Assembly (NCBI RefSeq): GCF_010731295.1
Contig: NZ_AP022579.1
Span: forward strand, 2,480,001-2,544,000
Source of the DNA: Mycolicibacterium boenickei
GTDB lineage: Bacteria > Actinomycetota > Actinomycetes > Mycobacteriales > Mycobacteriaceae
Length of the DNA stretch: 64,000 bases
Reading direction: 5' to 3'
Part shown: piece after piece, positions 6,618 through 15,173 of the stretch
How positions within the stretch are numbered: position 1 is the first letter of the stretch
How the letters are laid out: each line of letters opens with the position of its first letter
The notes under the pieces: generated by a model
Told to the model about the DNA's origin: nothing
What the model saw: the letters and a program-made list of their open reading frames with translations, nothing else
The model's database searches: none
Translations under genes and position numbers: made by a program

Positions 6618-8057
6618 TTACTTGTCACCCTCGACGCTGTGAGCCGCTGCCTTCTTTTCCTTTTTCGGTTTGATGCCGAGCGCCTTCTTGACGTCATCAC
6701 CGATCTTCTTGGCGGCCCTGCTCGCCTCGCCGCCGAGTGACTTGGCGGCCGTGGCGACACGGGGCGCCGACCCGGTCTCCTTGTCGACGACGAGTGATCT
6801 GGGCGTGAACTTGTTGGTGGCGTCGACCACCGACGGCCGGTCGGCTTCGTCCTCGGCTGCGGCGACGGTGGCGGTGACGGCCGGTGCCGCAGCGTCTTCG
6901 GCAGGCGCGGCTTCCGTAATCGGCGCTTCGGTTGGTGCGGGTGCCGGCGCATCGAGCGCGAGAGTGGTTGCGTTCACATCAGGTGCTTCCGCGACCGCTG
7001 AGAGCGGGGCACTCACCGGTGCGGTGTTCTCCGAACCGGTCGGCAGGGTGGGGAAGCTGATGTGGGTCAGGGGGTTGCCCTCTCCGTCCCAGCCGATCGC
7101 GCCCGCGACTATCTGTGACAGGCTCGCCAGCGCCCCGATCGGTCCGACCGGCACACCCGGAGCTTGCAGGGTGAAGGGGAAGCCCAGCGCATTGGTCGTG
7201 ATCGCAAGATCAAGGGAGCTGAAGACCGAGCCGCCGATGCCGGGTTCGCCTACTTGCGTGCCGAAGGGGATCGTGTTCGCCGTGGTCCCTGGGCTGAGCA
7301 GCCCGCCGAAGGCGATCCCCAGTTTGTCGAAGGTGGTGCCTTCCGGCAACACGCCCGCTCCGTTTATCGCCGGCAACAGCGCATCGAGGTTGAGGGTGGC
7401 CCCGTTGAAGAACCCGTCGACGACGTTGGCGGGCAGGTTGAGCAGATCCCCGGCCATGATGCTGTTGAGGGCTGCCGCCGCCGGGCTGATCAGCGGTCCG
7501 GCAAAACCGATCAGGACACCGCTGAGCGGTGACGCCAGGAAATGGACCAGCGGGGTGACGAACTCAGGTGTCCCCTCCGGCAGGAAACTCGGCAAGAGCG
7601 CCACGACGAGCGTATGCACTGGGTCGTTGCTCAGCGCCAAGACCGGGACCAAACCGGGGTCGTTGATGTCGTCGGGCAGGCCCTGCATCGTGGCCCATGA
7701 GAACGCCTTCTGCAGGTTGGCACCGATGCGCTCGAAGACGCTGCCGATGTTGGCCGGGTCATTGAGAACATCTCCCATGTACCCGACCTGGTTGACGATG
7801 ACCTGCTGCAGTGCCGTAGCGGGGGCTTCGAAGGAGAAGTCAGCGAGCTTGGTGGCGTTGCCGGAAGCGGTGTTGAACACCTCGACCCATCGGCTGAGGA
7901 CATCCGTTGCCGCAGTCAGCCCTACTTCGGCTGCGGCGATCCTGGGGACCTGGATGTCGGGCGGAGCCGGCGGAGCGATGACGGGTGTGACGGCGATGAC
8001 GCTGGCCCCCACCAGAGCAATCCCGGCGGTGGCATACGGACGAAGTGCTGCGTGCAT
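6618..8057 (-). CDS. GjpA-like outer-membrane porin-family secreted protein (second copy)
   Basis: 479 aa, paralogous to the convergent gene at 5288-6547. The N-terminus L-R-P-Y-A-T-A-G-I-A-L-V-G-A-S-V-I-A-V-T, followed by P-P-A-P-P-D-I-Q-V-P, is the characteristic signal/anchor of the GjpA-annotated family. The hydrophobic central region spans about 100-350, with Asn-Pro-rich turns. An Ala/Pro/Glu/Asp-rich linker (about 365-425) leads to a Lys-rich tail with K-K-A-L-G-I-K-P-K-K-E-K-K. AGGGGG lies a few bases before the ATG. Its 5' region is the hairpin-rich non-coding stretch at 8058-9076, with a 15-bp perfect stem only 90 bp upstream. An outer-envelope location is inferred; transport function is unproven. 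Confidence 0.72.
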   Translation of the reverse strand: MHAALRPYATAGIALVGASVIAVTPVIAPPAPPDIQVPRIAAAEVGLTAATDVLSRWVEVFNTASGNATKLADFSFEAPATALQQVIVNQVGYMGDVLNDPANIGSVFERIGANLQKAFSWATMQGLPDDINDPGLVPVLALSNDPVHTLVVALLPSFLPEGTPEFVTPLVHFLASPLSGVLIGFAGPLISPAAAALNSIMAGDLLNLPANVVDGFFNGATLNLDALLPAINGAGVLPEGTTFDKLGIAFGGLLSPGTTANTIPFGTQVGEPGIGGSVFSSLDLAITTNALGFPFTLQAPGVPVGPIGALASLSQIVAGAIGWDGEGNPLTHISFPTLPTGSENTAPVSAPLSAVAEAPDVNATTLALDAPAPAPTEAPITEAAPAEDAAAPAVTATVAAAEDEADRPSVVDATNKFTPRSLVVDKETGSAPRVATAAKSLGGEASRAAKKIGDDVKKALGIKPKKEKKAAAHSVEGDK

Positions 8058-8147
8058 GTGGGAAACCCCCTGGAAACAGGTCGAGATGCGGTGGAGTCAA
8101 CGCCCACCAGTTGACTGCGAATGAAACAATGTGAGAATGCGTTTGGG

Positions 8148-8192
8148 CGGTTGGCCCCCTTCGGTTCTCAGTCGGGGGAAGGGGGCCAACCG
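8148..8192. repeat. Strong hairpin upstream of the second gjpA-like gene
   Basis: CGGTTGGCCCCCTTC (8148-8162) and its exact reverse complement (8178-8192) with a 15-nt loop. It is about 90 bp upstream of the minus-strand start at 8057, so it would lie in the 5' leader or act as a terminator for transcription coming from the right. Confidence 0.7.
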
Positions 8193-8653
8193 GAATCACC
8201 GTGAGGAGTAGGCCAGTACCCACCGGTGATTCAGTCAGTGGCGCCGGTGGTCACGCGTTTAAGTGGCGCCGTCGGCGAGCGCGCAATTACGGGCTGGAAC
8301 GGCTGGAACCGGTACTGGCACAGGGACGAAGTGCCTCATGCATTGACGAACCCCCTCGAGGGTGTGATCTAGGACACGGTGAACATATCCTGAGTAGAAC
8401 CTGAGCCGTTGCACATTCCGCAAATAGATTATGCGCGTCAATTCTCGGCGAAGAGCCGGAATGCGGTTCTCGGCGGTAGTGGCAGGTCGGTTGGCCGAGG
8501 TGGCTGAAACAGCAAACTAGAATCGTTAGTGAAGTCGTTGCGAATGCAATGATAGTGGCCTGCTGGCTGGGCCATTTTTGAATTGCTGAAACAAATAATC
8601 ACGCATGTGAGCTGTGCTGATAGGCATGGATGAGATAGCCACTGGTTTTCGAC

Positions 8654-8773
8654 GCGCCGAGATGTGGCGCTCTACTCTGCCGTGAACCTGTTCACTCACC
8701 CGAAATGGGTGACCCTGGCGTCGCCCGGAATGGGGCGCGATTCATCTGCGTCAACCGGTTGGTTGGCGCAGAT
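8654..8773. ncRNA. Candidate structured RNA: five consecutive hairpins
   Basis: Successive stems are GCGCC-7 nt-GGCGC (8654-8670), GTGAAC-CT-GTTCAC (8682-8695), TCACCC-GAAAT-GGGTGA (8696-8712), CGCCC-6 nt-GGGCG (8722-8737) and ATCTGCGTCAACC-GGTT-GGTTGGCGCAGAT (8744-8773, 13 bp with one G-T pair). The third and fourth share the motif CCCGRAATGGG. A TGGCC/GGCCA stem with TTTTT precedes it at 8556-8579. Which strand is transcribed cannot be told from symmetric stems. This is a structural inference; no known RNA family was recognised. Confidence 0.35.
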
Positions 8774-9076
8774 GTGGATGGCGTCTGTGTTAGTTGTCAG
8801 CTAATTTCCTATTGAAGAAGTGCATTTGAAATTGAACAAATTGATGCGACTGTTCAGTCGGCCGCGGAGGCTGGGCACAGTGGTCTGACCGAGCTATGAA
8901 TGCAAGTGCGGCTATGAATCGGGCGCTGAGTCCTCGTAGCTTTGCGTGCGAACGTGATTGCCGGGCAATGCTTTTGGTGTACACGCCAGAGGCCGAAGCC
9001 GCTGCCGTGGCAACGCCTGGTAGGCGCCGCGCAGCAACGAACTTCGGTCCCGGGCAGCTGATTTGAGTCGGACAGA

Positions 9077-9712
9077 TCAGGTGCGCTCCACCAGTCGGCG
9101 CACCGACTTGGGCGCATCGATGTCCGCGCTGACCCAGGGCGCCGGAATCGGATCGCCGGCCACCGTCCGCAGCGGCACTACGCCGGCCCATCCGCCGGAG
9201 TCGGCCGCGTCCTCCGGCCGGCCTGGCGGCGCATCGCGAACCTTCACGGTCCAGCCCTCGGGCTCGATCGGCAGTGCTATCGCGAGCGTCGCGGACAGCT
9301 CCTTCTTGGTGCTGGGCCGCACCTCCGAGCTGCGGCCGGGAATCAGGGCGTCGCTCATCAGATCCAGTGCGTATGCCGCGTCGGCCGGATCGATGACGGT
9401 CAGGTGTCCGCGTACGACGGCCGACCGGTAGTTGGCTGTGGAATCGAAAAGCGTGTCCGCCACCACGATTCCGTCGAGCAGCGTCACGCAGAACGCGGCG
9501 GGCGCTCCGGCCGCGACATGTCGCAGCGCGCCCGCGCCGGTCGACCCGTGCAGGATGATCCGGTCACCGTCTCGGGCGTAGAGCATGGGCACCACCCATG
9601 GTTGTCCGTCCAGCACTGTCGCCAGTGTGCCCACGGCCGCGGCATCGAGCACCGCATCCAAGTCGTGCCGCTCGGTGCGGGCGCGCTCGCGTTCTCTCCT
9701 GATCTGCTTCAC
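9077..9712 (-). CDS. Pyridoxamine 5'-phosphate oxidase-like flavin-binding protein
   Basis: 211 aa with the split-barrel FMN-binding fold. L-A-T-V-L-D-G-Q-P-W-V-V-P-M-L-Y-A (about residues 30-46), I-I-L-H-G-S-T-G-A-G (51-60) and the following H-V-A-A-G-A-P-A-A-F-C-V are typical of PNPOx-like nucleotide-binding proteins, which bind FMN, F420 or haem. The conserved P-x-x-Y and G-S-T pattern supports the family; the reaction is not predictable. It is divergent from a MocR-type regulator 79 bp away. That pairing is common in actinobacteria and suggests the regulator controls this gene. Confidence 0.85.
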   Translation of the reverse strand: MKQIRRERERARTERHDLDAVLDAAAVGTLATVLDGQPWVVPMLYARDGDRIILHGSTGAGALRHVAAGAPAAFCVTLLDGIVVADTLFDSTANYRSAVVRGHLTVIDPADAAYALDLMSDALIPGRSSEVRPSTKKELSATLAIALPIEPEGWTVKVRDAPPGRPEDAADSGGWAGVVPLRTVAGDPIPAPWVSADIDAPKSVRRLVERT

Positions 9713-9791
9713 AACACGAATTCTGAGGGAATTCCGGCCTACCTAGAAGATCCAGAACTGCGTAAGAGGCCCAGACCACTATTGTGGCCTC

Positions 9792-11219
9792 ATGGCGCGT
9801 CACGCACCCGAGCTGCACCTGGCGTTGCAGCTCCCCGCCGATGACTCACCCTTGCGGCAGCGCATCGCGACGGCCGTCATCGAGCAGATCCGGCTTGGCC
9901 GGCTCGGTCCCGGTGACGCGCTGCCTTCGACCCGCAGCCTGGCCGCCGAACTCGCAGTGGCCCGCTCGTCCGTGGTCGACGCCTACGACGAGCTCGCCGC
10001 GGCCGGCTACACCACGGCTCGGCTCGGATCGGGTACGCGGATCGCCGTCGGCGCCGACACCGCAGCCCACGCGGGGGCGGCCTCGCACGTCACCTCGGGT
10101 GGCACCGCGACAGCATTGCCCGCGGCTCCTCGTCCACCGGCGTCGGCCTGGGATCTCACGCCGGGCCACCCTGATCCGGAGCTGATCTCGGCCACTGACT
10201 GGCGGCGTGCCTGGCGGGCGGCCGCGGCCTCACCCGTCCCTGCAGCCGCCGCCGGGCCGCACGGGCACGACGCGCTCCGGATCGCGCTGGCCGGACACCT
10301 GCGTCGCACTCGCGGGATCGTGGCCGATCCAACCGAATTGATCATCGTGCCCGGTGTGGCCTCGGCGTTGCGTACGGTCACCGTGGCGGCCGGACTGGCC
10401 GGACGCAGCATCGCGTTCGAGGAACCGGGTTACGACGAGGCGCGGCGGACTTTCGAGATGTCCGGAGCTCGGATACGTGCAGTGGCCGTCGACGGAGACG
10501 GCCTCGATCCGGGATCGCTGCGCGATTCTGACGCAGCCGTGTATTGCACTCCGGCACACCAGTATCCGCTCGGTGCACGGCTGCCGGTAGCGCGTCGTGC
10601 GCGTCTGGTGCAGTGGGCCGCCCGCGCCGGCGCACTCCTGATCGAGGATGACTACGACGGAGAGTTCCGCTACGACGTTTCGGCGCTGCCTGCCTTGCGC
10701 GGCATCGACGACGGCCGCGCATGCGTGGCCTACATCGGGACGGTGTCGAAGATCCTCACACCCACGCTGCGGGTGGCCTGGTTGCTGCCGCCGCCGGCGC
10801 TGCGGGATGCCGTCGCTGACGCGCTGGAGCGCAGCGGTGAATCAGTCTGTGGGGTAACCACTCTCGCGTTGGCCCGGTTCATCGAGTCGGGTGCGTTGAC
10901 TCGTCACCTGGCCCGGGCCGCACGCACCTACTCGGCGCGGCGGTCGGCGCTCGTCGGTGCACTCCGACGACGGTGCCCGGGCCTGCCATTGGAGGGCGTC
11001 GAGGCAGGGTTGCACATGGTCGTGCGGCTGACCGACGGGAGCGACGACGTCGCGATCGCCGCGGCGCTGCGCGATCGGGGTGTCATCGTGTCGCCGCTGT
11101 CCACGTACTTCTCCGGTGTTGCCGGCGCCCAGGGCCTGGTGTGTGGCTACGCGCGCCTACCCGAGACTCAGGCCGATACAGTGGCCGAGCTCATCGCGGG
11201 AGTGATCGGTCAACCCTGA
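9792..11219 (+). CDS. MocR/PdxR-type transcriptional regulator (GntR HTH + aminotransferase domain)
   Basis: 475 aa fusion. Residues about 15-80 form a GntR winged helix (L-R-Q-R-I-A-T-A-V-I, L-P-S-T-R-S-L-A-A-E-L, A-R-S-S-V-V-D-A-Y). Residues about 120-470 form a fold-type-I aminotransferase domain with the PLP-lysine region Y-I-G-T-V-S-K-I-L-T-P and the D-D-Y-D-G-E-F-R-Y motif. MocR proteins sense PLP or PLP-amino-acid adducts. TATTGT lies 6 nt before the ATG, so the transcript is probably leaderless. It sits head-to-head with the PNPOx-like gene, its probable target, and its 3' end overlaps the convergent PfkB kinase by 10 bp. Confidence 0.92.
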   Translation: MARHAPELHLALQLPADDSPLRQRIATAVIEQIRLGRLGPGDALPSTRSLAAELAVARSSVVDAYDELAAAGYTTARLGSGTRIAVGADTAAHAGAASHVTSGGTATALPAAPRPPASAWDLTPGHPDPELISATDWRRAWRAAAASPVPAAAAGPHGHDALRIALAGHLRRTRGIVADPTELIIVPGVASALRTVTVAAGLAGRSIAFEEPGYDEARRTFEMSGARIRAVAVDGDGLDPGSLRDSDAAVYCTPAHQYPLGARLPVARRARLVQWAARAGALLIEDDYDGEFRYDVSALPALRGIDDGRACVAYIGTVSKILTPTLRVAWLLPPPALRDAVADALERSGESVCGVTTLALARFIESGALTRHLARAARTYSARRSALVGALRRRCPGLPLEGVEAGLHMVVRLTDGSDDVAIAAALRDRGVIVSPLSTYFSGVAGAQGLVCGYARLPETQADTVAELIAGVIGQP

Positions 11220-12130
11220 GCAGCGTCTCGTGCCGCGAGATCCGGCAGGTCGGCACCGGCGCGAGCCACCGTCAACGCCGCCGACAGCGCCGCGGCCTGC
11301 AGCACACCTTCGAGGTCCTCGGTACCGATCCGGCCCAGGTCGCGGCGGCGGTCCGCGCCGAGCAACCCCCGCGACCACACGGCATCGAGCAGACCTGCCA
11401 TGAAGGCGTCGCCCGCTCCGACGGTATCCACCACCTGCACCGGCCGCGCCGGAACCGACACCGTGCCCGCGCGGCATACCGCGAACGCACCCCGCGCACC
11501 CGAGGTCACCGTGACGATTGCGGGACCGACCTCCAACCAGGCCCGTGCGATCTGCTCGGGGGAGTGCCTCGGGTCCATCCAGCGCAGGTCGTCCTCGGAC
11601 ACTTTGACGATGTCAGCGCGTTCGACGAGCCGGTCGATGCGCCCACGGGCGATGTCGTCGTCCTGAATCACGTCGGGGCGCACATTCGGATCGAACGTGA
11701 TGGTGGCCGACATGCGGTAGGCGTCCAGCAGCGCGGCGGTCGCGCGACACCCGGGTTCCAGCACCGTGGCGATCGAGCCGGTATGAACCAGCAGCGGCGT
11801 GGCCACCTCTGGCGTGCCGGCCAGCTGCCAGTCGATGTCGAAGGTGTAGTGGGCCGCCCCGGAGGCATCGACGGTCGCCCTTGCCGTCGGTGTTCGACCG
11901 GCAGTCGTACTTCCTGAAACCAGTTCTACCCCAGAGTCTTCCAGGTAGGCGACAATGCGCTTGCCGCGGTCGTCCTCGGCGATGTGGGTGAGGAAGTCGA
12001 CGCCGCGGCCCAGCCGGCCGAGGCCTACGGCCACATTGAGCGGGCTACCGCCGACGTATTCGCCACTGATCACGCCGTCGATCTCGACGACGTCGATCAG
12101 CGCCTCGCCGATGACCAGAGCCCGGCTCAT
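11210..12130 (-). CDS. PfkB-family carbohydrate kinase (fructokinase-like)
   Basis: 306 aa ribokinase/PfkB-family sugar kinase. The N-terminal G-E-A-L-I-D-V-V, the glycine motif G-G-S-P-L-N-V-A-V-G-L-G-R-L-G (about residues 28-42) and the C-terminal catalytic/ATP motif V-D-T-V-G-A-G-D-A-F-M-A-G (about 239-251, Asp as base) are all present. The most likely substrate is fructose or a related hexose; a nucleoside cannot be excluded. The ATG at 12130 is chosen over an upstream extension because TACCAT lies 6 nt before it (probable leaderless start) and the extension has no family similarity. It is convergent with the MocR gene. Confidence 0.88.
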   Translation of the reverse strand: MSRALVIGEALIDVVEIDGVISGEYVGGSPLNVAVGLGRLGRGVDFLTHIAEDDRGKRIVAYLEDSGVELVSGSTTAGRTPTARATVDASGAAHYTFDIDWQLAGTPEVATPLLVHTGSIATVLEPGCRATAALLDAYRMSATITFDPNVRPDVIQDDDIARGRIDRLVERADIVKVSEDDLRWMDPRHSPEQIARAWLEVGPAIVTVTSGARGAFAVCRAGTVSVPARPVQVVDTVGAGDAFMAGLLDAVWSRGLLGADRRRDLGRIGTEDLEGVLQAAALSAALTVARAGADLPDLAARDAAQG

Positions 12131-12153
12131 GGCTCCATGGTAGGTGGGTTGGG

Positions 12154-12825
12154 CTAGACCCGTCCGGCGATGAACCCGGCCGCCTGATCTGGATACGGCG
12201 GAAGCTCGTAGGCACTGTGCGCGGCGCGGAGGCGCCCGCCCTCGACACAGATCGGGTCGCCCGGGCTGCACAGGTCGATGGCTCGCCCGGCGAATTGCCC
12301 GGCGCTCGACAGCGGGGTGCCGAACCGGTTACCGGGATTGCCGAACACCGCGACCGCAGCGACCCGGTCGGCGCTGGGCGGTGGCAACGCGGGGGCCGAG
12401 CCGATCGTGCCGATCCGGTCACCGATCGGCGGCACACCGGCCAGCATCGAAACCGCCGCTGCGCCTTGGGAGAATCCGCCCAGCACCACCTGGGTGCCGG
12501 GGCATTGGTCGGCCAGCCAGGCGATGTGCCCGGCGGCGTCGTTGGCGCCGTCCGCGGTGGTCAGGAAGTTGAGCCCGGCCGGGTAGTTCACCGCGTACAC
12601 GCCGAGGCTGCGGGGCGCGATCCGCGGGCCGAGTTGGTCGACCAGCGCCTGGCCCACCCGGCCGATCCCGGGTGGTTCACCCGTGCCGCGGGCGAACACC
12701 ACCTCGACGTCCGAGCACGGATCGGCTGACGCCGCGGGCGCCGGACCGGTGAAAACCGCCGCTGCGGGCATCGATATGGCTACGGCCCATCGGAAGAGCA
12801 AACTGCACGCGCGATTCACTGCCAT
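12154..12825 (-). CDS. Secreted cutinase-family serine esterase
   Basis: 223 aa. A signal peptide ends around residue 34 (A-P-A-A-S-A-D). The mature enzyme begins with C-S-D-V-E-V-V-F-A-R-G-T-G-E and has the nucleophile elbow V-L-G-G-F-S-Q-G-A-A-A (Ser near 118). Near the C-terminus come D-P-I-C (Asp) and A-H-S-A-Y (His), the cutinase triad, and four Cys are available for two disulfides. Mycobacterial cutinase-like proteins act on lipid esters in the envelope or outside the cell. It is divergent from ligD with about 60 bp between starts. Confidence 0.93.
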   Translation of the reverse strand: MAVNRACSLLFRWAVAISMPAAAVFTGPAPAASADPCSDVEVVFARGTGEPPGIGRVGQALVDQLGPRIAPRSLGVYAVNYPAGLNFLTTADGANDAAGHIAWLADQCPGTQVVLGGFSQGAAAVSMLAGVPPIGDRIGTIGSAPALPPPSADRVAAVAVFGNPGNRFGTPLSSAGQFAGRAIDLCSPGDPICVEGGRLRAAHSAYELPPYPDQAAGFIAGRV

Positions 12826-12872
12826 CCGCCCATGCTCACATGTCGACTGGGTCTGTGTCTCAGATGTGGGTA

Positions 12873-12878
12873 TACGTT
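12873..12878 (+). promoter_or_regulatory. Probable -10 element of ligD
   Basis: TACGTT fits TANNNT and ends 6 nt before the ATG at 12885, the spacing of a leaderless mycobacterial promoter. It supports 12885 as the ligD start instead of the ATGs at 12840, 12864 or 12897. Confidence 0.45.
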
Positions 12879-12884
12879 TGCGAT

Positions 12885-15173
12885 ATGGCGGGCGTCATGG
12901 AGCGCTATGAGCGGGTTCGGCTGACGAATCCGGACAAAGTGCTCTATCCCGCCACCGGGACCACGAAAGCCGAGGTCTTCGACTACTACCTGAGCATTGC
13001 CGAGGTGATGCTGCCGCACATCGCCGGGCGCCCGGTGACCCGAAAGCGTTGGCCGAATGGGGTCGCCGAGGCATCGTTCTTCGAGAAGCAGTTGGCGTCG
13101 TCGGCGCCGGGTTGGCTGGAGCGCGGCACCATCGCGCACAAATCCGGCACCACCACCTACCCGGTCATCAACACCCGCGAGGGCCTGGCCTGGATCGCGC
13201 AACAGGCAGCACTCGAAGTGCATGTGCCGCAATGGCGATTCGGCGCCGATGGGAGTCAGGGCCCGGCCACCCGCATCGTGTTCGACCTCGATCCGGGCGA
13301 GGGGGTGACCATGCCGCAGTTGTGCGAGGTGGCCCAGGCGGTGCGTGAGCTGATGGGTGACATCGGGCTGACGACGTATCCGCTCACCAGCGGAAGCAAG
13401 GGACTGCACCTGTATGTGCCCCTGGCAGAGCCGATCAGCTCCCGCGGTGCCTCGGTGCTGGCGAAGCGGGTGGCCCAACAACTCGAGCAGTCGATGCCCA
13501 CGCTGGTCACCGCCACCATGACCCGCAGCGTGCGGGCTCAGAAGATCTTTCTGGACTGGAGTCAGAACAGCGGGTCCAAGACCACGATCGCTCCGTACTC
13601 GCTGCGCGGGCGGGAGAACCCGACCGTCGCCGCGCCACGGACGTGGGACGAGATTGCCGATCCGGAGCTGCGCCACCTGCGGTTCGACGAAGTGCTGCAA
13701 CGGGTTTCCGACGACGGTGACCTGCTGTCCGGACTGGATGAGGATGCGCCGCGTCCCGACAAGCTCACCACCTACCGCAGCATGCGCGATGCCGCCAAGA
13801 CTCCCGAGCCGGTGCCTCAGGAAATTCCGGCAACCGGCAACAACGACCGCTTCGTCATCCAGGAGCATCACGCCAGGCGGCTGCACTATGACCTGCGACT
13901 GGAACGCGACGGTGTGCTGGTCAGCTGGGCGGTGCCCAAGAATCTGCCGGAGACCACCGCGGTGAATCACCTTGCCGTGCATACCGAAGACCACCCGATC
14001 GAGTACCTGACCTTCCACGGCGCGATTCCCAAGGGGGAGTACGGCGCAGGCCACATGGTCATCTGGGACACCGGCACATACGAGACGGAGAAGTTCCGGG
14101 TCACCGACAGCCCCGAGGACCGCAACGGCGAGGTCATCATCACGCTGCACGGCGAGAAGATCGACGGTCGCTACGCCCTGATCCAGACCGAGGGAAAGAA
14201 CTGGCTGGCGCACCGCATGAAGGACCAGAAGTCGGCCACACCCGAGCCCAAGGACTTCGCGCCGATGCTGGCCACCGAGGGGTCCGTCGAGAGACTCAAG
14301 GCAACGCAATGGGCGTTCGAAGGCAAGTGGGACGGCTACCGGCTACTGGTCGAGGCCGAGCACGGCCGGCTGCAATTGCGGTCGCGCCGCGGACGCGATG
14401 TCACCGCGGAGTATCCGCAATTGCAGGCGCTGGCAGCCGATCTCGCCGACCACCACGTGGTGCTGGATGGCGAGGTGGTGGCACTCGATGAGCATGGGGT
14501 GCCCAGTTTCGGCGAGATGCAGAACCGGGCCCGCTCCACCCGGGTCGAGTTCTGGGCGTTCGACATCCTGTGGCTCGACGGCCGTTCCCTGTTGCGTGCC
14601 AAATACTCCGATCGCCGAAAGCTGTTGGACGCGTTGGCCGCCGGTGGAGGACTGATCGTCCCGGAACCGCTGCCCGGGGACGGTCCGGAGGCGATGGTCC
14701 ACGCCCGCGAGCACAGGTTCGAAGGCGTGGTCGCCAAGAAACGGGATTCGACGTATCAGCCGGGCCGACGGTCGGCGTCCTGGATCAAGGACAAGATCTG
14801 GAACACCCAGGAAGCCGTGATCGGCGGCTGGCGCCAAGGCGAGGGCGGGCGCAGCAGCGGCATCGGGGCGCTGCTGCTCGGCGTGCCCGGGCCCGATGGC
14901 CTGCAATTCGCCGGCCGCGTCGGCACCGGATTCACCGAGAAGGAACTGGCCAAGCTCAAAGGCATGCTGGCCCCGCTGCACACCGACGACTCGCCCTTCG
15001 ACAAGCCGTTGCCGAAGCTCGACGCCAAAGGGGTCACGTTCGTGCGACCGGAGCTGGTGGGCGAGGTCCGCTACAGCGAGCGCACCTCGGATCACCGGCT
15101 GCGCCAACCCAGTTGGCGCGGTCTGCGGCCGGACAAGACGCCCGATGACGTGGTGTGGGAATCAGGGCACTAG
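12885..15173 (+). CDS. ligD: Multifunctional ATP-dependent DNA ligase LigD (polymerase-nuclease-ligase)
   Basis: 762 aa from the chosen ATG. The order is POL-PE-LIG as in mycobacteria. The N-terminal archaeo-eukaryotic primase-type polymerase has F-D-L-D-P-G-E-G (metal-binding Asp at about 134 and 136) and the [10 protein letters not shown] motif. The 3'-phosphoesterase domain begins at [18 protein letters not shown]. The C-terminal ligase has the nucleotidyl-transfer motif E-G-K-W-D-G-Y-R, with Lys at residue 481. It partners Ku in end joining. Cutinase is divergent upstream, and its 3' end overlaps the convergent RNase H gene by 12 bp. It corresponds to Rv0938. Confidence 0.96.
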   Translation: MAGVMERYERVRLTNPDKVLYPATGTTKAEVFDYYLSIAEVMLPHIAGRPVTRKRWPNGVAEASFFEKQLASSAPGWLERGTIAHKSGTTTYPVINTREGLAWIAQQAALEVHVPQWRFGADGSQGPATRIVFDLDPGEGVTMPQLCEVAQAVRELMGDIGLTTYPLTSGSKGLHLYVPLAEPISSRGASVLAKRVAQQLEQSMPTLVTATMTRSVRAQKIFLDWSQNSGSKTTIAPYSLRGRENPTVAAPRTWDEIADPELRHLRFDEVLQRVSDDGDLLSGLDEDAPRPDKLTTYRSMRDAAKTPEPVPQEIPATGNNDRFVIQEHHARRLHYDLRLERDGVLVSWAVPKNLPETTAVNHLAVHTEDHPIEYLTFHGAIPKGEYGAGHMVIWDTGTYETEKFRVTDSPEDRNGEVIITLHGEKIDGRYALIQTEGKNWLAHRMKDQKSATPEPKDFAPMLATEGSVERLKATQWAFEGKWDGYRLLVEAEHGRLQLRSRRGRDVTAEYPQLQALAADLADHHVVLDGEVVALDEHGVPSFGEMQNRARSTRVEFWAFDILWLDGRSLLRAKYSDRRKLLDALAAGGGLIVPEPLPGDGPEAMVHAREHRFEGVVAKKRDSTYQPGRRSASWIKDKIWNTQEAVIGGWRQGEGGRSSGIGALLLGVPGPDGLQFAGRVGTGFTEKELAKLKGMLAPLHTDDSPFDKPLPKLDAKGVTFVRPELVGEVRYSERTSDHRLRQPSWRGLRPDKTPDDVVWESGH

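Larger units (their letters stand above)
8058..9076. other. 1-kb non-coding region rich in inverted repeats
   Basis: No credible protein-coding gene: the short ORFs here lack codon bias and ribosome-binding sites. The stretch from 8400 to 9000 is AT-richer than the rest of the window. It holds many hairpin-forming sequences: 8148-8192 (15-bp perfect stem), 8193-8232 (9-bp arms), 8556-8579 (TGGCC/GGCCA stem then TTTTT), five consecutive stems in 8654-8773, and 8847-8860 (CGACTG-TT-CAGTCG). It lies upstream of the gjpA-like gene on the minus strand and downstream of the PNPOx-like gene, so it could be a long regulatory leader or carry a non-coding RNA. Confidence 0.55.

Noticed and set aside
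5288..8057. PE/PPE-type proteins
   Set aside because: Gly/Ala richness suggested it, but the N-terminal PE or PPE motifs are absent and the signal-like start fits the GjpA-annotated family better.
8201..8441. Two short ORFs in the 8-9 kb gap, one with a Pro-Val run
   Set aside because: No ribosome-binding site, no codon bias, and they overlap inverted repeats; the Pro-Val run comes from a short DNA repeat.
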